64,000 nt of DNA from positions 129,742,668-129,806,667 of the forward strand of contig NC_082594.1 in the NCBI RefSeq assembly GCF_030936135.1. The letters are read 5' to 3'. This DNA is from Gavia stellata (taxonomy: Eukaryota; Chordata; Aves; Gaviiformes; Gaviidae). A model generated the notes under the pieces. That model was not told the DNA's origin, ran no database searches, and worked only from the letters and a program-made list of their open reading frames with translations. A program made the translations under genes and the position numbers. Below, piece by piece: positions 1 through 43,244 of this stretch; the first letter of the stretch is position 1, and each line of letters opens with the position of its first letter.

Positions 1-677
1 GCAAGAATCACACAGAATCACTACGGTTGGAAAAGACCTGTAAGATCATCAAGTCCAACCTTAAAAAAAAAAAAACAAAAAACCAAAAAAACCACACAAC
101 AACAAACCACAACACACCAAAAACCAGCCCACCCAACACCACACAGCACCATGTCCATCAAGCTACATCCCACAATGCCACATCCACACGCTCCTGGAAT
201 ACCTCCAGGGATGGTGACTCCACCACCTCCCTGGGCAGTCTGTTCCAATGTTTCACCACTCTCTCAGTAAAGAACTTTTTCCTAATATCCAGCCTAAACC
301 TCCCCTGGCACAACTTGAGGCCATTTCCTCTCGTTCTATCACTAGTCACTTGGGAGAAGAGACCAACACCCACCTCTCTGCAACCTCCTTTCAGGTAATT
401 GTAGAGAGCGATGAGGTCTCCCCTCAGCCTCCTCTTCTCCAGACTGAACAACCCCAGCTCCCTCAGCCACTCCTCATCAGACTTGTGCTCCAGACCCCTC
501 ACCAGCTTCGTCGCCCTTCTCTGGACATGATCCAGCACCTCCATGTCCTTCTTGTAGTGAGGGGCCCAAAACTGAACACAGTATTCGAGGTGCGGCCTCA
601 CCAGCGCCGAGTACAGAGGCACGATCACCTCCCTGCTCCTGCTGCCCACACCATTTCTGATACAAGCCAGGATGCCG
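1..677 (-). mobile_element. CR1 LINE, 5'-truncated 3' end
   Basis: Read on the minus strand, codons 649 to 158 encode the C-terminal part of the CR1 ORF2 reverse transcriptase protein. Typical stretches are [37 protein letters not shown] and a terminal DVALWDVA. The reverse-strand 3' tail, with the GGTTGGAAAAGACCT block and an AGAATCA-like end near position 1, is also typical of CR1. Only the last part of the element is present, because CR1 copies are usually truncated at the 5' end, which here lies near 677. It is a dead fragment with no complete enzyme. The boundary at 677 was judged by eye. Confidence 0.9.
62..150. repeat. A/C-rich low-complexity tract inside CR1 tail
   Basis: Between the CR1 tail and the start of the CR1 3' coding part there is an A-run followed by AAC/CCA-rich sequence, longer than expected for this part of CR1. 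It looks like a simple-sequence expansion within the repeat. Confidence 0.6.
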
Positions 678-1132
678 CAATGGGCAGGATTTCAGCTCTG
701 CCGGAGCCAGGCTCCGTGATCAGAAAGCTGTAGCCAGCTAAAGATCTTTTTTCCTACTTAAGCAGTGGGGAAAATGGGGGCTCAGTTCTTTTATCGTCAT
801 TGTGCACCAAAAACTGGAGATCTGTGGGAGCGAAGAACATAGGGCTGTTCAGGTACTGCACATGCAACCGTAGCCATCATCGTCAGCAACAAGAATTGTT
901 GGTGTTTGAAGGCTGGGGGCCAGCCTGCCTGGGCCCTGCCGTCGGCAATAAGATGCAGAAAAAGATAATTGCCATTAAAGCACAGTTAAGACATTTCCAT
1001 ACTGATGGCACCAATTTGGAGTACAGTGCAGAGGGGACCACAGCCTCGCCTCTTCTGACATTACACTGTGTGTAACGATTGACTGTTAACTTGGTGCTTT
1101 TTGTTTTCCATTTGTCCTCTGCCTGCTGACAG
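678..1132. other. Unassigned sequence between CR1 and candidate exon A
   Basis: Unique-looking sequence with no recognisable gene. A 91-codon frame at 800-1075 has no family resemblance. The last 25 bases form a good splice acceptor for the open block that follows (pyrimidine-rich, ending in CTGACAG). Confidence 0.4.
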
Positions 1133-1402
1133 TGGCAAAAGAATTATATTAGAGTACTGTCAGAACGAACAGATTCGTCTACCGGTCAAAGAGGAATGGC
1201 TGAGGGCAGGCTGCTGAGCTCAGACTGCTGGAAAACTGTCAGATCTAGTACCCGGGAAAGGAGATTCGGTGAAAATCTCAGAGCTTCTGAAAGAATGAAA
1301 AAAGACCCTCCCTCAATCTATAATGTCACTTCGCAGTTTGGTGCCACACGTCAGAGTACAAGGACTACAGATGACACTGGACATTTACAGCTCTGGGTTT
1401 AG
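1133..1402 (+). other. Candidate exon A of an unrecognised gene
   Basis: Directly after a strong acceptor at 1131-1132, a frame starting TGG stays open for 89 codons to a TAG at 1400-1402. The translation is rich in Ser, Thr and Arg (for example SIYNVTSQFGATRQS) and reads like a real protein, but I cannot assign it to a family. A possible donor (TTCG, then GTGAAA) at 1268/1269 would end the exon in phase 1, which fits candidate exon B. This is inference: an open block of this length can occur by chance. Confidence 0.2.
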
Positions 1403-3547
1403 AGGGCTGCCCAGTTGCCATGGGGTTCCAAATTATTCTCCCTCTACAGCCCCTTATCAGAATTAAAGAACATACAGCAGGGACTCATGAAGCCGCTGGC
1501 TTCTTGCATCTTCAGTTTCAGCCCACTAAAAGAATGGTTGTCCAAAAAAAAATACTTGCCTGTTAGAAAGACTGAAATGGATAGACTTTTCAAGCAACCT
1601 CAAAAATATATTTACATTAATTGTTACTGTTAGGTAGGGTAAGCCCCTATCAATGTCAGCTGAAAGTAACAGTCTGGGGTAGTCTGGGGTTTTCCAGATT
1701 TCTCACACTTCTAATATACATGATAGTAAATTTAGCTGTGGAAAATCTGCGGTTAAACAGAGCCGAAGGTGTTTTGATATTTTCCACGTAGTGCCTATTC
1801 TAGGAACCACTAACCCTTTACCATCTTGAAAAAAGAAACCTGTTTGATATTGGTCTAGAGAAATATTTTTGTCTTTGACTTAGTAGACAGCCACTGCTCC
1901 AGCAGCCCAGTCAACCATACACTGTGTTTGATTGTCAGAGAAGTTGTCTGCGGTTTTGGTCAACGCTTAGATACCCAGGGGGAAAGAAAGGACTTCAAAC
2001 CTCTGATCAAGACGACTTGTCAGGGCCCTGTTGCCTATTATATTAACTGCCCGAGTACAGGATAGAGTTTTTCTTTCTGATCAGTGTTGCAGACCTGCAA
2101 CTACCAAATACTATCAGTTCAGCAGTGTGACCTGACCGAGGATGAATGCTGGATAGAAGGACCTTTGCTCTGGGCCAATACAACGGAACAGACTCTAAGG
2201 TGATTAACTACATCCCCTCTAAGCTTCAAACTCCATTTTTAGGTGAAGGCAAGTGGTTCACTGGGCTAAAATAACCTCAAGTTATGGGCAAGTCCCTTTC
2301 CCAGGCTGAAGAGGCAAATCCCCATGTTTCAGGACTATGGCATGAATACTGTGTGCAGGGATGCTATACCACAGGACTGAACCATCCCCTCCTGGGAGAT
2401 CACCACAGAAGGCTGTATGGAGAGAGTCTCCTTCCATACTGGCAAGCAAGCCCTTAAAGAAACAAGAGTAGAATCACGATTACTTTTAAGGCCTTTCTGT
2501 CTCTCTGAATGCCCTACGAGCTAATACTGCAACAGAACATCTCTTGCCAGAAATTCGGCCAAATCTTCAGAGCGTCAGAGGCTGGAGGTGGAAGGTAGCT
2601 TGCAAGACTGCAGCCACTTTCCACGTTAGAACTGCCATCTCTGACATTGCAGGACTCTGCCCACAGCATCCCAGAAATTCTGGGGTCTCATGCTGGGACC
2701 AGGACTCTATGGCCCAGCCCTCCACAGTAAAGCAGACAGCGACCCTCCTACAACAACAGGCGGAGCAGAAACTCTTGTCCCAATCAAAATTTGCAGCAAA
2801 ACTAATTTCAAGAATTGCCACCACTGCTTGCTTGTGCTAAGAAACCAATGTTTTTATGGGACAGGCGAGACACCGTTTCCAGTGATGAATGACTTTTCCA
2901 GTGAAGTCTGGGTGTTCGTGCAGGAGAAAAAAAAAAATACATCAGTGCTTGTTTTTGCTATAAGCTTAAAGGATATTTATGTCTTTCTCACAATTTTTTT
3001 TCCTGCACATCCCTCCCCAGTTTGTGCTAAGATTATGACTATCATCACTTTCATGTCATGTCTCTTCTTTTCACTGCCCACTGAAAGCATATCCAAACAT
3101 ATTAGTAAAGATTATGAATTTGCCATGCAACACTGCAAAAGCAAATTCAGCAAATTCAGTATGCAGTCTCCCTGGTAACATGGCGAAAGAAGGAAACTGG
3201 CATTTCGTACCATGCCACAAAGTAACCTGCCTGTTCCGCATGCGTTGGAGGCAAGAACAACTGAGCCTTTGGACACGTGGTAGCTTTCCACATTGCAGGT
3301 GTGCAGCAGCTGATGTTGGATATACATTTCAAGCCTGGTCAGGCTTACTTCAGTGTTTGCTGGGATGCCTTGATCAGCTGCTCCCCTTTGCGGAGGGAAC
3401 ACCCATGAAAATTCAAGCATTCTGGAATAGATCCCATTGCGCAGGCTGGTGGGAAGGAAAAGCCAGGTTTGCACTGAAATGGCTGCATGTGCTACTGACA
3501 CAACAGAAGAGCACAGCTGAAAAGGACAAGTGTGTATTGTCTGACAG
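1403..3547. other. Unassigned sequence
   Basis: No gene, RNA or repeat family recognised. The segment 3112-3563 is open on both strands for 149 codons, without any resemblance to a known protein. A short direct duplication of AGTCTGGGGT lies at about 1670-1690. Confidence 0.4.
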
Positions 3548-3697
3548 TCTATACGCTTCATAACTCAGAAAATCCCAACCTGCATTTGGAAAATAACATC
3601 ACTAATCCTCCAAAAGACATGACTCTGCAAAGGTCTTTCCCTCCACTGCAGTCAGACCTCTCTGTTTTCAGTCAAAAATCAGAAAAAAATAGCCCAG
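3548..3697 (+). other. Candidate exon B of an unrecognised gene
   Basis: An acceptor ending CTGACAG (AG at 3546-3547) precedes a phase-1 block that translates as YTLHNSENPNLHLEN, then PPLQSDLSVFSQKSEK and so on. It has a possible CAG/GTTTAA donor at 3697/3698, also phase 1. The frame itself runs on to a TAG at 3733-3735. The hydrophilic, Ser/Asn-rich composition resembles candidate exons A and D. The pyrimidine tract of the acceptor is mediocre. Weakly supported. Confidence 0.18.
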
Positions 3698-6600
3698 GTT
3701 TAAAAGTGATTAGGCACGAAGAAGATAAACACTAGTCACCCAGGGGGAAGTTTTGCTATCCTCAGATATTTTTTTTCCTCCACTGCAGAGTTAACAGAGA
3801 CAGCTGCCTATATAGTTCTTTCCAAATAGGAAACCTCTTTCATTCTCAGTTCTCCTGACTTGAAAGAGTAAGACTTTCAAACTTCTGCATAACCCCTATA
3901 TGAATTGTCAGAACTGATCAGAATGTGACCCCAAGCAATCTGACAGCTGAGCCACTGTTAATATATAGCGTCACATGCATGCATGGATGATCTCCGTTTA
4001 GTCACCCCACAAAAATCAAATGCTGCCTAAGGTCTGTACTTATGCATTACAGGAAATCTTGCTCAGAACCCAAGTCCACTTGCCTGTGTATTGAAGAAAA
4101 ATGCCTCACTGTAGTTCCATAAAATACTCCATAATACAAACTTATAACCTTGATCAGTTCTGCTGCAAAACAGGCAGTGTTTCTGAACAACTCTGATGAA
4201 TGGTGTTAATATGTCAATCAGATGAGAAGCAGCAACACACTAAGTCCACTTCTTTTCCACTGCGCACATTCCAGTCGTCCTTTTTTTCCCCCTAAGCATT
4301 GCTGCTATTAAGAATTTTATTCTGCGTGGTGGCAAGCCGTTTTGATGTCTCTGTCGGTAGCAAATCTGGCTTGTTTGAATCTATCCAAGCCTCTCTTGAT
4401 CATGTTTTATGAAACGTGAAGCTCCACTATAGCAAATAGTTTAACATTCACAACAAACTGCGGGAGCTAATCGGAAGCCTAGAAGGAATCATTAGTATTT
4501 ACAAATACATGAGTCATTCCATTTTTGAGATGTCACTGATTGCAGCTGCACACTTCTATGTACTCACATCCCAGCAGCTCACTCCTTTTAAATACTGCAT
4601 CAAGACATATGCTGTACAGTGCTGCAAGGTGCTTGTAAAAGAGTCTGCAACATTACATATCTTCTGAATCCATTTAGAATCCCCACAGCTGTTACTCGCA
4701 AAGTTACAAAATAACGTAGAAAATTCAGTCACCCTTAAGCCATTTATTTCACATCAGTGGTCAAGCTAGACTTTGACTTTCATCACTTAATTCTCTTGCA
4801 CTTATTTTCTTCTGCTTTTCTTATCGTTGATCCAGAAGAAGAATTTCTAAGTGAGTCCAATGGGCATTATTGGCACTTTTTGAAAGATCTTTTAAGCGTT
4901 AGGGCCTCTCCATATGGAGGTGGAAGGATTCTCAAGAGAGCCTATTTACACTGACATCTTCCTAAACACATTATGTATCTGGAGTACAATTATTTTTGAC
5001 AAAGTGACACAGGAACACAAGTCATCTACATGGCAGAAAATTTCATCTAAACCTTCAGCTCAAGCCCATATCCTGACTATTTTGCCCTGGTTTTCAATAT
5101 GCTGTACAGTATGCTGTGCAGTATTTTCTCCAAGTACTGAGTGTCTTGTGTTGGTACTTACTCAGTGTAACAAACACTAAATTTTACTCAATGTCTCCTG
5201 TCTGGACTGGCACATCATTAACTTCAACTACTCCAGCCCCTTATTCAAAACCCAGAATGGATTCTCGCAGGTCTGATTCTCCTAGGGGTCCATCCAAAGA
5301 CTAACTCAGGATCAAAGCGGGGATGTTTCCAGATCAACGTGCTAGATGCTGAGTTCCTATCGTGCTTTCACAGTTGATATGTCAAGACACCAGCAACATG
5401 CTCTAGATCCTGTACTGTGTTCTGTTCAGTCTCCACCATTTGAGATTGGGAAGTGATGTGGGAAGGGCTCTGTGGGTTCAGGCAAAGACAGACAGGAAAG
5501 ATAGGGGAACTTTCAAGACTGAAGAGAGCACAGGCTTTGTTTTCTTACATGAAGGAAGCGATACTTACGCATCCTTCCCCAATCCTTGAAAGGGCTCTGT
5601 TCAACCCCCATCCGATTCTAGCTTTTTTTCTTCCCATGGCCTGAGTGTCCTGTCACTGCTGTCTCACTCTTATTTCTGGTAGGCCTCCCCGGGGCCCTTG
5701 GATGTGTGCCAGCCCTCAGCTGACCTCCGTCCAGCGACTGCAATTAAAGGATGATAGGTAAATATTTTTTTGGAAAGGTTTAATAGACAGGATTAAGATC
5801 ATGCTGCACTAATTGTTTAAGAAGAATTAAGAGTGTAGCGTATGGAAGAGCTATACTGTATTACAATAAGAAGCTGAAATGAGACTCCATAGTCCTTCTG
5901 TCCAGCTGTTTATTTTCCATGAAGAGAGTGGCTAAAATGGTCACGGAAAATCAAGAGTCCCTGATGCTCCCCCTTCAGGTCAGGCAAGCACAGACATTCA
6001 CTCCCTGGAAAAGTTTTCCAACTAGTTGGAAGCCAGACTTGACCAGGCACCTTGACAAACAATAGGAGAAAGACCAAGGAGAGCAGAAATGCTGCAGAGG
6101 TCAGCAAGGTACTCCATTTCATATTTTTTTGACGTATCAGATAAATACATACTACATGGCTCTCTGTCTGCTGAACTGTTAAGCTACCCTGTGCTACTAT
6201 GGGCTTTAGTAAAACCATCCATCAAGCAGCCAGTAAAAATCTAGGTACTGAACTCCCAAGCTTCTGGGTAGAGAGATCTCCTTGGCTCAAGGAGACAACC
6301 TTCTCTCTACAGCCCCGGACATTCTTAGGGAGTCACCACCCCTCTTAGTCATGCCAGCCCCCTGCCAAGTCTGGGGGAGAGCAGAGTCAGGAAGCATGAT
6401 CGACTGGCCAGGCCAGGATGGTCGTGGCTGGTGACAGCATCCTCCCTGCATCCCTGCAGGCTGAACAGGCACCACCAGCCAATTGTTAGGGAGAGCAGGA
6501 CTTCAGCAGGGCCTCTCCTCAGGTTTGACTGGGTAAAATGGGGCAATTCACATCTATCCCATCCAGACTATTAACAGGTTCAAATGGTTTTTAGGATGGC

Positions 6601-7811
6601 CCTTTTAAAGAAAGAACTGTCCTCTCGCAGCTTAGCATGGAGCTGACAGAAATGGGTATCACCAGAACTCAGTGGTGGCTGGAACCCCTTCCACTCCCTG
6701 AAACATCTCCCATCCCTTCTCAAGCTCATTCTAGTTACAGCTGCCTCTTGCCTGCCTTCCCTCCCTCCCTGCGCTTGGACTCCCTTTTCCCAGTCAGTGG
6801 GTTTTCTCTCTTCCCCTCAGCTCAACAGGCAGCTACCAGCAAATACAGTTGTTAATTTATTTGCTTTTTAAATAGACAAACCGATGATAAGGCAGGAGCC
6901 AAACCCTCATGAAAAGCAGATATGGAATCTGATCACAACCCAGCTATAAGCACATTTCTCATCAGGTTTCCAGAAGCAAGAAGTAACTGGATTGTTTTGA
7001 AGATACAAGCTCATCCCAACTTCTAAGCCAGAAATATGGGACGAAATCCTGTCTGTTAAGTCAATGTAATATTCCCCTTCCATCACATTGTTCCTCTGGC
7101 TGTTCTCTTACCTCTTGTGCTCTGACTGGGATGTAGCACCTCCTCTACAGATTTAACCACTGATTGGGGCAGCAAGGAACAGAGGGAATCTAAGGTTTAA
7201 TTTTGAAAAAAAAAGTCTTAATGCACTGGAGCTTGAAAGCTGCAAGCTAACATGTTGGCATTGCCATTCATTCATCTGAGTATGGCATGGAAGGAGTGAG
7301 AAGACTAGGAATTCACTAGTTCCCTAAGGAGTTAAATCCAAGATCCTTTTCCTACTGAGGTGAGACAACGACATTACTGACTTCAGCCCAGCAAATCATC
7401 CAAATGTTGTCCCTGTTCATTAAGAATCTCATCCAAAGCTCATCCAAGTGAAATTAAGTGTATGAATGTCCTTCAGAGGATGCCTGAAGTATTGGTAAAC
7501 TTGGGGGTTTATCACAAATTGGACTTCTTTGAATCATGGGCAGAAAATGTCCTTAATTCCACCTTCCTTTTTTTTTTTTTTTTAAGTGCTAATCAAAACC
7601 ATTACGGTTTCAGCAGGCTTTGATATGAATCCTTTAAACTGCGATCACAAAGTACTACAACTTCATTTTCTTTCAACTTTGACTTTTTAGGCTATCCTCA
7701 TCTGCAGATTACTTTTAGCACAGGAAACGTGCCAACAGTCATACTGAAAAAAGATAAGCAAGAGAGAACAGGTCTCCTACAAAGACTTTCATCTGTTTTT
7801 TTCCGTTTCAG
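3698..7811. other. Unassigned sequence (intron or intergenic)
   Basis: No confident gene. A further protein-like plus-strand block lies at about 5164-5270, ending at a CAG/GTCTGA donor, but its phase does not join the other candidates. On the minus strand, 5910-6218 is open and encodes one hydrophobic, membrane-like stretch. Poly-T occurs at 7569-7583. The last 25 bases before 7812 form a very good pyrimidine-rich acceptor ending TTTCAG. Confidence 0.35.
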
Positions 7812-8092
7812 TAGCTGTATCTCAAGATGCCTCTCTTAGTAGACCTCTTAGTAAAAACGGCACGAAGAAACCAAAGACTTCACCTTGGCAAAGCTCTGTT
7901 TACCACAATGAGTACTCCAAGGCCATTTTTACAAAAGATGTCACAAGTGAGTTATTCCACAATGCGTATAATGCCTTACTACAGCCAAAAGCCAGCAGAG
8001 AGACAAGGCCTAGATCCACGAAACATCAGATTTCACCGCATCTGTCTTCTCACATCTTTTCGAGACTTACCTCTGCTTCCTCCCAGGAATAG
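7812..8092 (+). CDS. Candidate terminal exon D of an unrecognised gene
   Basis: A textbook splice acceptor (long T/C tract, AG at 7810-7811) is followed by a phase-1 frame open for 92 codons to TAG at 8090-8092. The peptide is basic and Ser/Thr-rich, with segments such as SPWQSSVYHNEYSKAIF and ELFHNAYNALLQPK. An ATTAAA at 8174-8179 could serve as the poly(A) signal. The Y-x-x-E/D-Y/F style loosely recalls small ciliary microtubule-associated proteins, but this is an impression and no family is assigned. A second frame on the same strand (7827-8144) is also open, which lowers confidence. With A and B it would form a gene upstream of CFAP91 in the same orientation. Confidence 0.3.
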
Positions 8093-11000
8093 CGACCACA
8101 TCTTCCTCCTCTTTTCCTCACTCTCCTTTCACCATCTCTTCTGATGGGCTGGGAGGAAGGCCTTTTCTCCTGGATTAAAAACCTAGCAACTGCATTGAAT
8201 GCAGCCTTATGCTGCTGCTTTCCTGCTCCTTCTGAATTACACATCTGGAAAGAGGTGTTCATTATACACAGTTAGTAAACCATGTGGAGATCGGACAGCG
8301 AATGGAAATTAGGGCTTACCTTGGATGGGTCCAAGGGCCAAACTCATTTTATATCATGTCACATTTAATAGAAGTGGTGAAATGGCACCATCAAGGTTAG
8401 ACTGTGATGGACCATACATAGAGAAATTGTGACATCCTGTGGCAAGAATGGGAAATGGCATGCTAACAGTTACTAATTTTAAATAGATTACTTAAAATTT
8501 GGCATTTCCTGCCATCAAAGTCTCAACAGTGCTTTTAATGCTATAACTTTGTTGCCTGTAACTTAAGATTTTTTTTTAATAACTAGAAAAAAGCTGCCAT
8601 GAAGCATCACATGCACCCAGCACCCCAACAGTGCTGTCATTTGACAACTGCTAACAAACAGAGAGCAGAAGAGGACCATCCACATAATTAAGCTTAGAGC
8701 CAGATGGACGACATCTTGCCAGGGGTTTCATAGATCCTCGTGAATTGCAGGGGAAAAGTCACATTCAAGAAACCCAGTTCCCTCCCAAGCTTTGGAGGAC
8801 AGAAGGAAAACAGAGCAGAGAGACTCATCATCTGTTTAGCTCAACTTTGTTGGTTCTCCTCACCAGTCCTGCCTTTCCACACCCTACCCCACTTTTTCAG
8901 CTCCTCATGTAGGTCTCCCATTTTCTAGTCATTTTCTGTCTCTCCCTCCTCCCGCTCTATCACCGTGCTCTCCTACTAGTTTTTCTTTGCTCGGCCAGCC
9001 AAGTTTCTCCTCTAAAACCACACTTTCATGTCCAATCTCTTTGTCCAGCTACTACTCTGCTCTCAACTAATGCCTAATCCTACCCATCTTGTCTAAGTTT
9101 TCCACTACTTTTTGTCTGATTTTACAGTTCAAACACATCAGCAAGTCATCACAGCATAACAAGTCCATCAACAGAGTAGCAGTAATTCATCCTGCAGCAA
9201 ATTACACTGTCTTACCTCAAGGTTAATGTGAGGTGAAATGCATTTGGCTCAGCCTCTTTCACAGACAGCTAAACTACTGCACTTTACCACAATTTTGCAA
9301 CATGGTAAGCACCGGCACAGAGTTAGTCCACTCAGTCACTGCACAGTAACTCTCAAAGGTGTGGACAGTTTACTCATCCATCTGAGCACCTGATGTCCCC
9401 TCAGAGCCAAGTGGCTATAAAAAAAATCATCAGATAGACAGCACCCCAGCTCAGCTACAGAGTCTTGTTCTGGAAAAGCTATTTCTGAAAAAAACCCAAC
9501 AAACCAACCCAAAAAATCATGCTATGGCCCGCAGCTCTGAGGAGAAATCCCATCAGTCAAGTTCTTTGAAAACTGTACCTAAGAAACAGGCATCTTTTTT
9601 GATTGCTTACTGTTTAGTTGCCTTCAGCTCACTTTCACCAGAGTGACAGTATGCGTCCTTGACGTGGACAGACCTGCCAGATAAGCTTTGAGTCCGTTTT
9701 CCAAAGTGCTGGTCAGAGACTAGGTTGCCAGAATTTACTGCCTGGGATCAAACATTTTCTCAGAGCCTTTCGTGTTTTGGGATCTTTTCCTTTGGAAATG
9801 GCTGATCTGCATTAAAAACAAACAAAAAAAAAGAAGACTGATTCAGACCAAACCTCACCGCTTCGCCATTTGCAGTGTATTCCACAGCACACACCAGCGT
9901 GCCAGGGGTGCTGGCCAGGTTTCACTCCAGCTGCAGGTCCATAGGAGTATGAAGACTTCAGGCAAAGAACATTCAAGATAGTAATAATCAACATATCTTT
10001 CAACACTTGCAAGGCTGTTCACTGCCCACATCTGTAATTCACAGAGATTTCTCAGAAACATTAGTTAAAAATAAGCCAGTAGTTCACACACACATCCCCC
10101 CCCAATCTAATCTAAGCAAGCTCCATAAACCTGAACCTTGAGCTTTTTAGCTCAGCCACATATACCTGTCACCTCCTGTGAGTGAGTACTAGTCTTCAGG
10201 CAGCTATGCAGTGACCTGAAAACTTCTATTTTCTGACAGGTTAGTTTTCAGCCCCATCAGTCTCCTGAGATTGTTTGCCACATGGTCTTTCAGCTGCCAA
10301 CACCAACAGATCAGAAGCAGTGGGGCCAGGCAGCTCATGGTGAACAAAGAAGTTGTTGGCAATATCTTACATTTAGACCAATTTAATGTGGTTAAAGTTA
10401 ATGGTGGGACTGCACCTTTTCGATCTTCCACAACTCCAGAGTACTCATCTGTTAGGCTATGTCCTGGGTTTTTGTTGTACTCCGTCAACAACTCATGTAA
10501 CTGTTCCATTGCTCCTTCCCTACCTGGTTTCCATCTGGTTCCTTTCCTCATCAGAAAAACAGAAGTCCAGACCACCTGTATCCAGTCATCTCTGAAAACC
10601 TTAAAGTGGAAAAACTGAGAGGGTGGAGCTGACAAAGAATAATTTTTTGGCCAACATATAGTTTACACGCCTCGCTACCTCAAGGCAGATGTCCAGCATG
10701 GAAAAATTTCAGCATGGAAATTATGAAGTTCTAATGAAATGAGACACAAAAAAGGAAAACTGAACTCAATCATGAGAAATGTTGGTCAACTCTATTAACA
10801 AGTGACCTTCGCCACCCCTGTCAATAATTATAATAAGGTATCACTTTGTAAAGCTCTTTAGTAAAATGAGGGCCTTTACAGCCTGCTGGGTATCTTTAGG
10901 GCATAGATCAAGCCATTGTGGAAAGTAACATCCTACAGACGTCAGTCAGCAACAAAGCTATGACAGCATTTCTTAGTTCAGACCTATTTAGATAAAATAC

Positions 11001-11790
11001 CCTTAGAAAGAAGTTGTTGCTTCAAACAAGTGACGGGCCTTTAAGAAAGTAAACCAGCATTCAAAGTTGAATAAAATGTCTACGTGTACATTGGCAGAGC
11101 CGAGGAACTTGGAACCGTGGTCCTAATATTGCTCTCCTGTGATGAACCACTGAGGAGCCAAAATTTTATGTCAGATGTGGCAAGCTGTGAGGAATTCCTT
11201 GATATACACAGTTTTATACACAAAATAACTAACGTGAGGGACCTGCTTCAAGATCATAGGCAGAGGAAAGGGCCCATTTGCAATTCTGCTGCTTTTTGTG
11301 TCCTATACCACAAGCCTTGGCAGCATTGCCTCCAAATCTCTTTAGGCTGACAAAAGCATTGGCCTTTCCTGCTTAACAGCATGAAGAAGCTTCCAACTTC
11401 ATTCCTCATAGAAGAGGAAGGCCTCCTCCTTGCAAAAACAGCAACGCATCTTAATAACAGCGTAGTGTTTATTTGCAATGCTTTGTGCAGTTCTCTCCAG
11501 ATGCTTTACAAATGCAAAAATACCTGCAGCCCTTCTGGGAGGTAGATACCATGCTATTTTCGCCACTTTATGGCAGCAGAAGTCCTAAGTAGTAACAAGC
11601 AGAGCCAGGAATAAGAATATCCAGGCTTGAATCCAGTCCCCCACTGTCATTGCTAAACCAGTTTTCTTAAGCACTGAGGGTCCAAGGGAACTGGAGAGCA
11701 TCACATACAACAACTTGAACAAGAGCTGTTGAAAAGCAGAAACTCCTAGGCCCTGTCCCCCCACCCCGGTCGATCATTCCCTGACCTCCT
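8093..11790. other. Unassigned intergenic sequence upstream of CFAP91
   Basis: AT-moderate sequence without recognisable exons, RNA genes or repeats. An A/C-rich tract at about 9487-9520 (AAAACCCAACAAACC type) is a common avian low-complexity motif. COX17, the mammalian upstream neighbour, was looked for on the minus strand through its conserved Cys-rich C-terminus and not found. Confidence 0.45.
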
Positions 11791-12341
11791 CAGACTACAC
11801 AAGCCTCCCCTACGCCTGTTCCACAGCGCAGCGCACAGCACGGGCTCTCCGCGGCTCCTCGCTCGGCAGTGAGGGGGTCACCAGCAGGGAAGGGAGCGAA
11901 GCTGACCCCGAGGCTGCCCGGTGCACGGGGCCCAGCAGCGGGGAACGATGAAAAGACCTGCGTCCCCACCTTCCACACCGGAGCAGGCGAGCGCTGGGCC
12001 GCCTCACCCCCTCAGCTTCCCGCCCACGCTACCGCCGCTAGCCCTCAGGCTCCCTCTGCGGCGGCACAAAATGGAGGCGGGCGGGCCGGCCTCGCCGCCT
12101 CACAGGCCTTAAGGCTCTCCGGAAAGCTGGGCCCGCGGGGCAGAGGCAACCCCCGGCCACGGGGATTTGGAGGAAGCAGCAGCAGCACGCCGGGAAGCGG
12201 AGGGGGAAAGCTGGAGGGCCGACGCTGCCCCCGGGCAAAGACCCGAGATGCCGCCGGACCCTCGGGGAAGGTGAGCGCCTCGCCCGCGCAGTAACGGCCC
12301 GCCGTGGGGGGCGTGGCATACCTCGGCCCCGCCCGCCGACG

Positions 12342-12355
12342 GTCGCCATGGGAAC
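12342..12355 (+). promoter_or_regulatory. RFX X-box
   Basis: GTCGCCATGGGAAC fits the RFX X-box consensus GTNRCC, 0-3 N, RGYAAC with a single mismatch (G for Y). RFX factors drive ciliary genes through X-boxes close to the start. It lies 30 nt upstream of the chosen CFAP91 ATG and contains an upstream in-frame ATG (12348). Confidence 0.6.
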
Positions 12356-12371
12356 GGCAGCCGGAGGCGCC

Positions 12372-43145
<30,774 letters not shown>

Positions 43146-43163
43146 AGACAGAAGGTGAGCCAG

Positions 43164-43244
43164 GTGAGTTTCCCTTCCCCTCTGCGATTTGAGCTCGGAG
43201 CACAGTGAAGGAGAGGGAAGCACATTATATTTACTTTTTTTCAG
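43164..43244 (+). other. CFAP91: Probable 3'-UTR intron of CFAP91
   Basis: A consensus donor AG/GTGAGT starts 19 nt after the stop codon and pairs with a strong acceptor 81 nt downstream. Such a short distance from the stop would not trigger nonsense-mediated decay. A second donor-like GAAG/GTGAGC lies at 43153/43154. Inferred from splice signals only. Confidence 0.45.

Noticed and set aside
3112-3563. 149-codon open frames on both strands over the same 450 nt
   Set aside because: Mirrored open frames are a known coincidence of codon complementarity; neither peptide resembles a family and no splice or start context supports them.
5164-5270. Protein-like plus-strand block ending at a CAG/GTCTGA donor, considered as another exon of the candidate upstream gene
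   Set aside because: Its phase does not connect to the other candidates, and the acceptor is weak.
12348-12371. Upstream ATG at 12348 as the main CFAP91 start
   Set aside because: It has the better Kozak context, but it lies within an RFX X-box, and the human protein start aligns with the ATG at 12372; kept only as an alternative.
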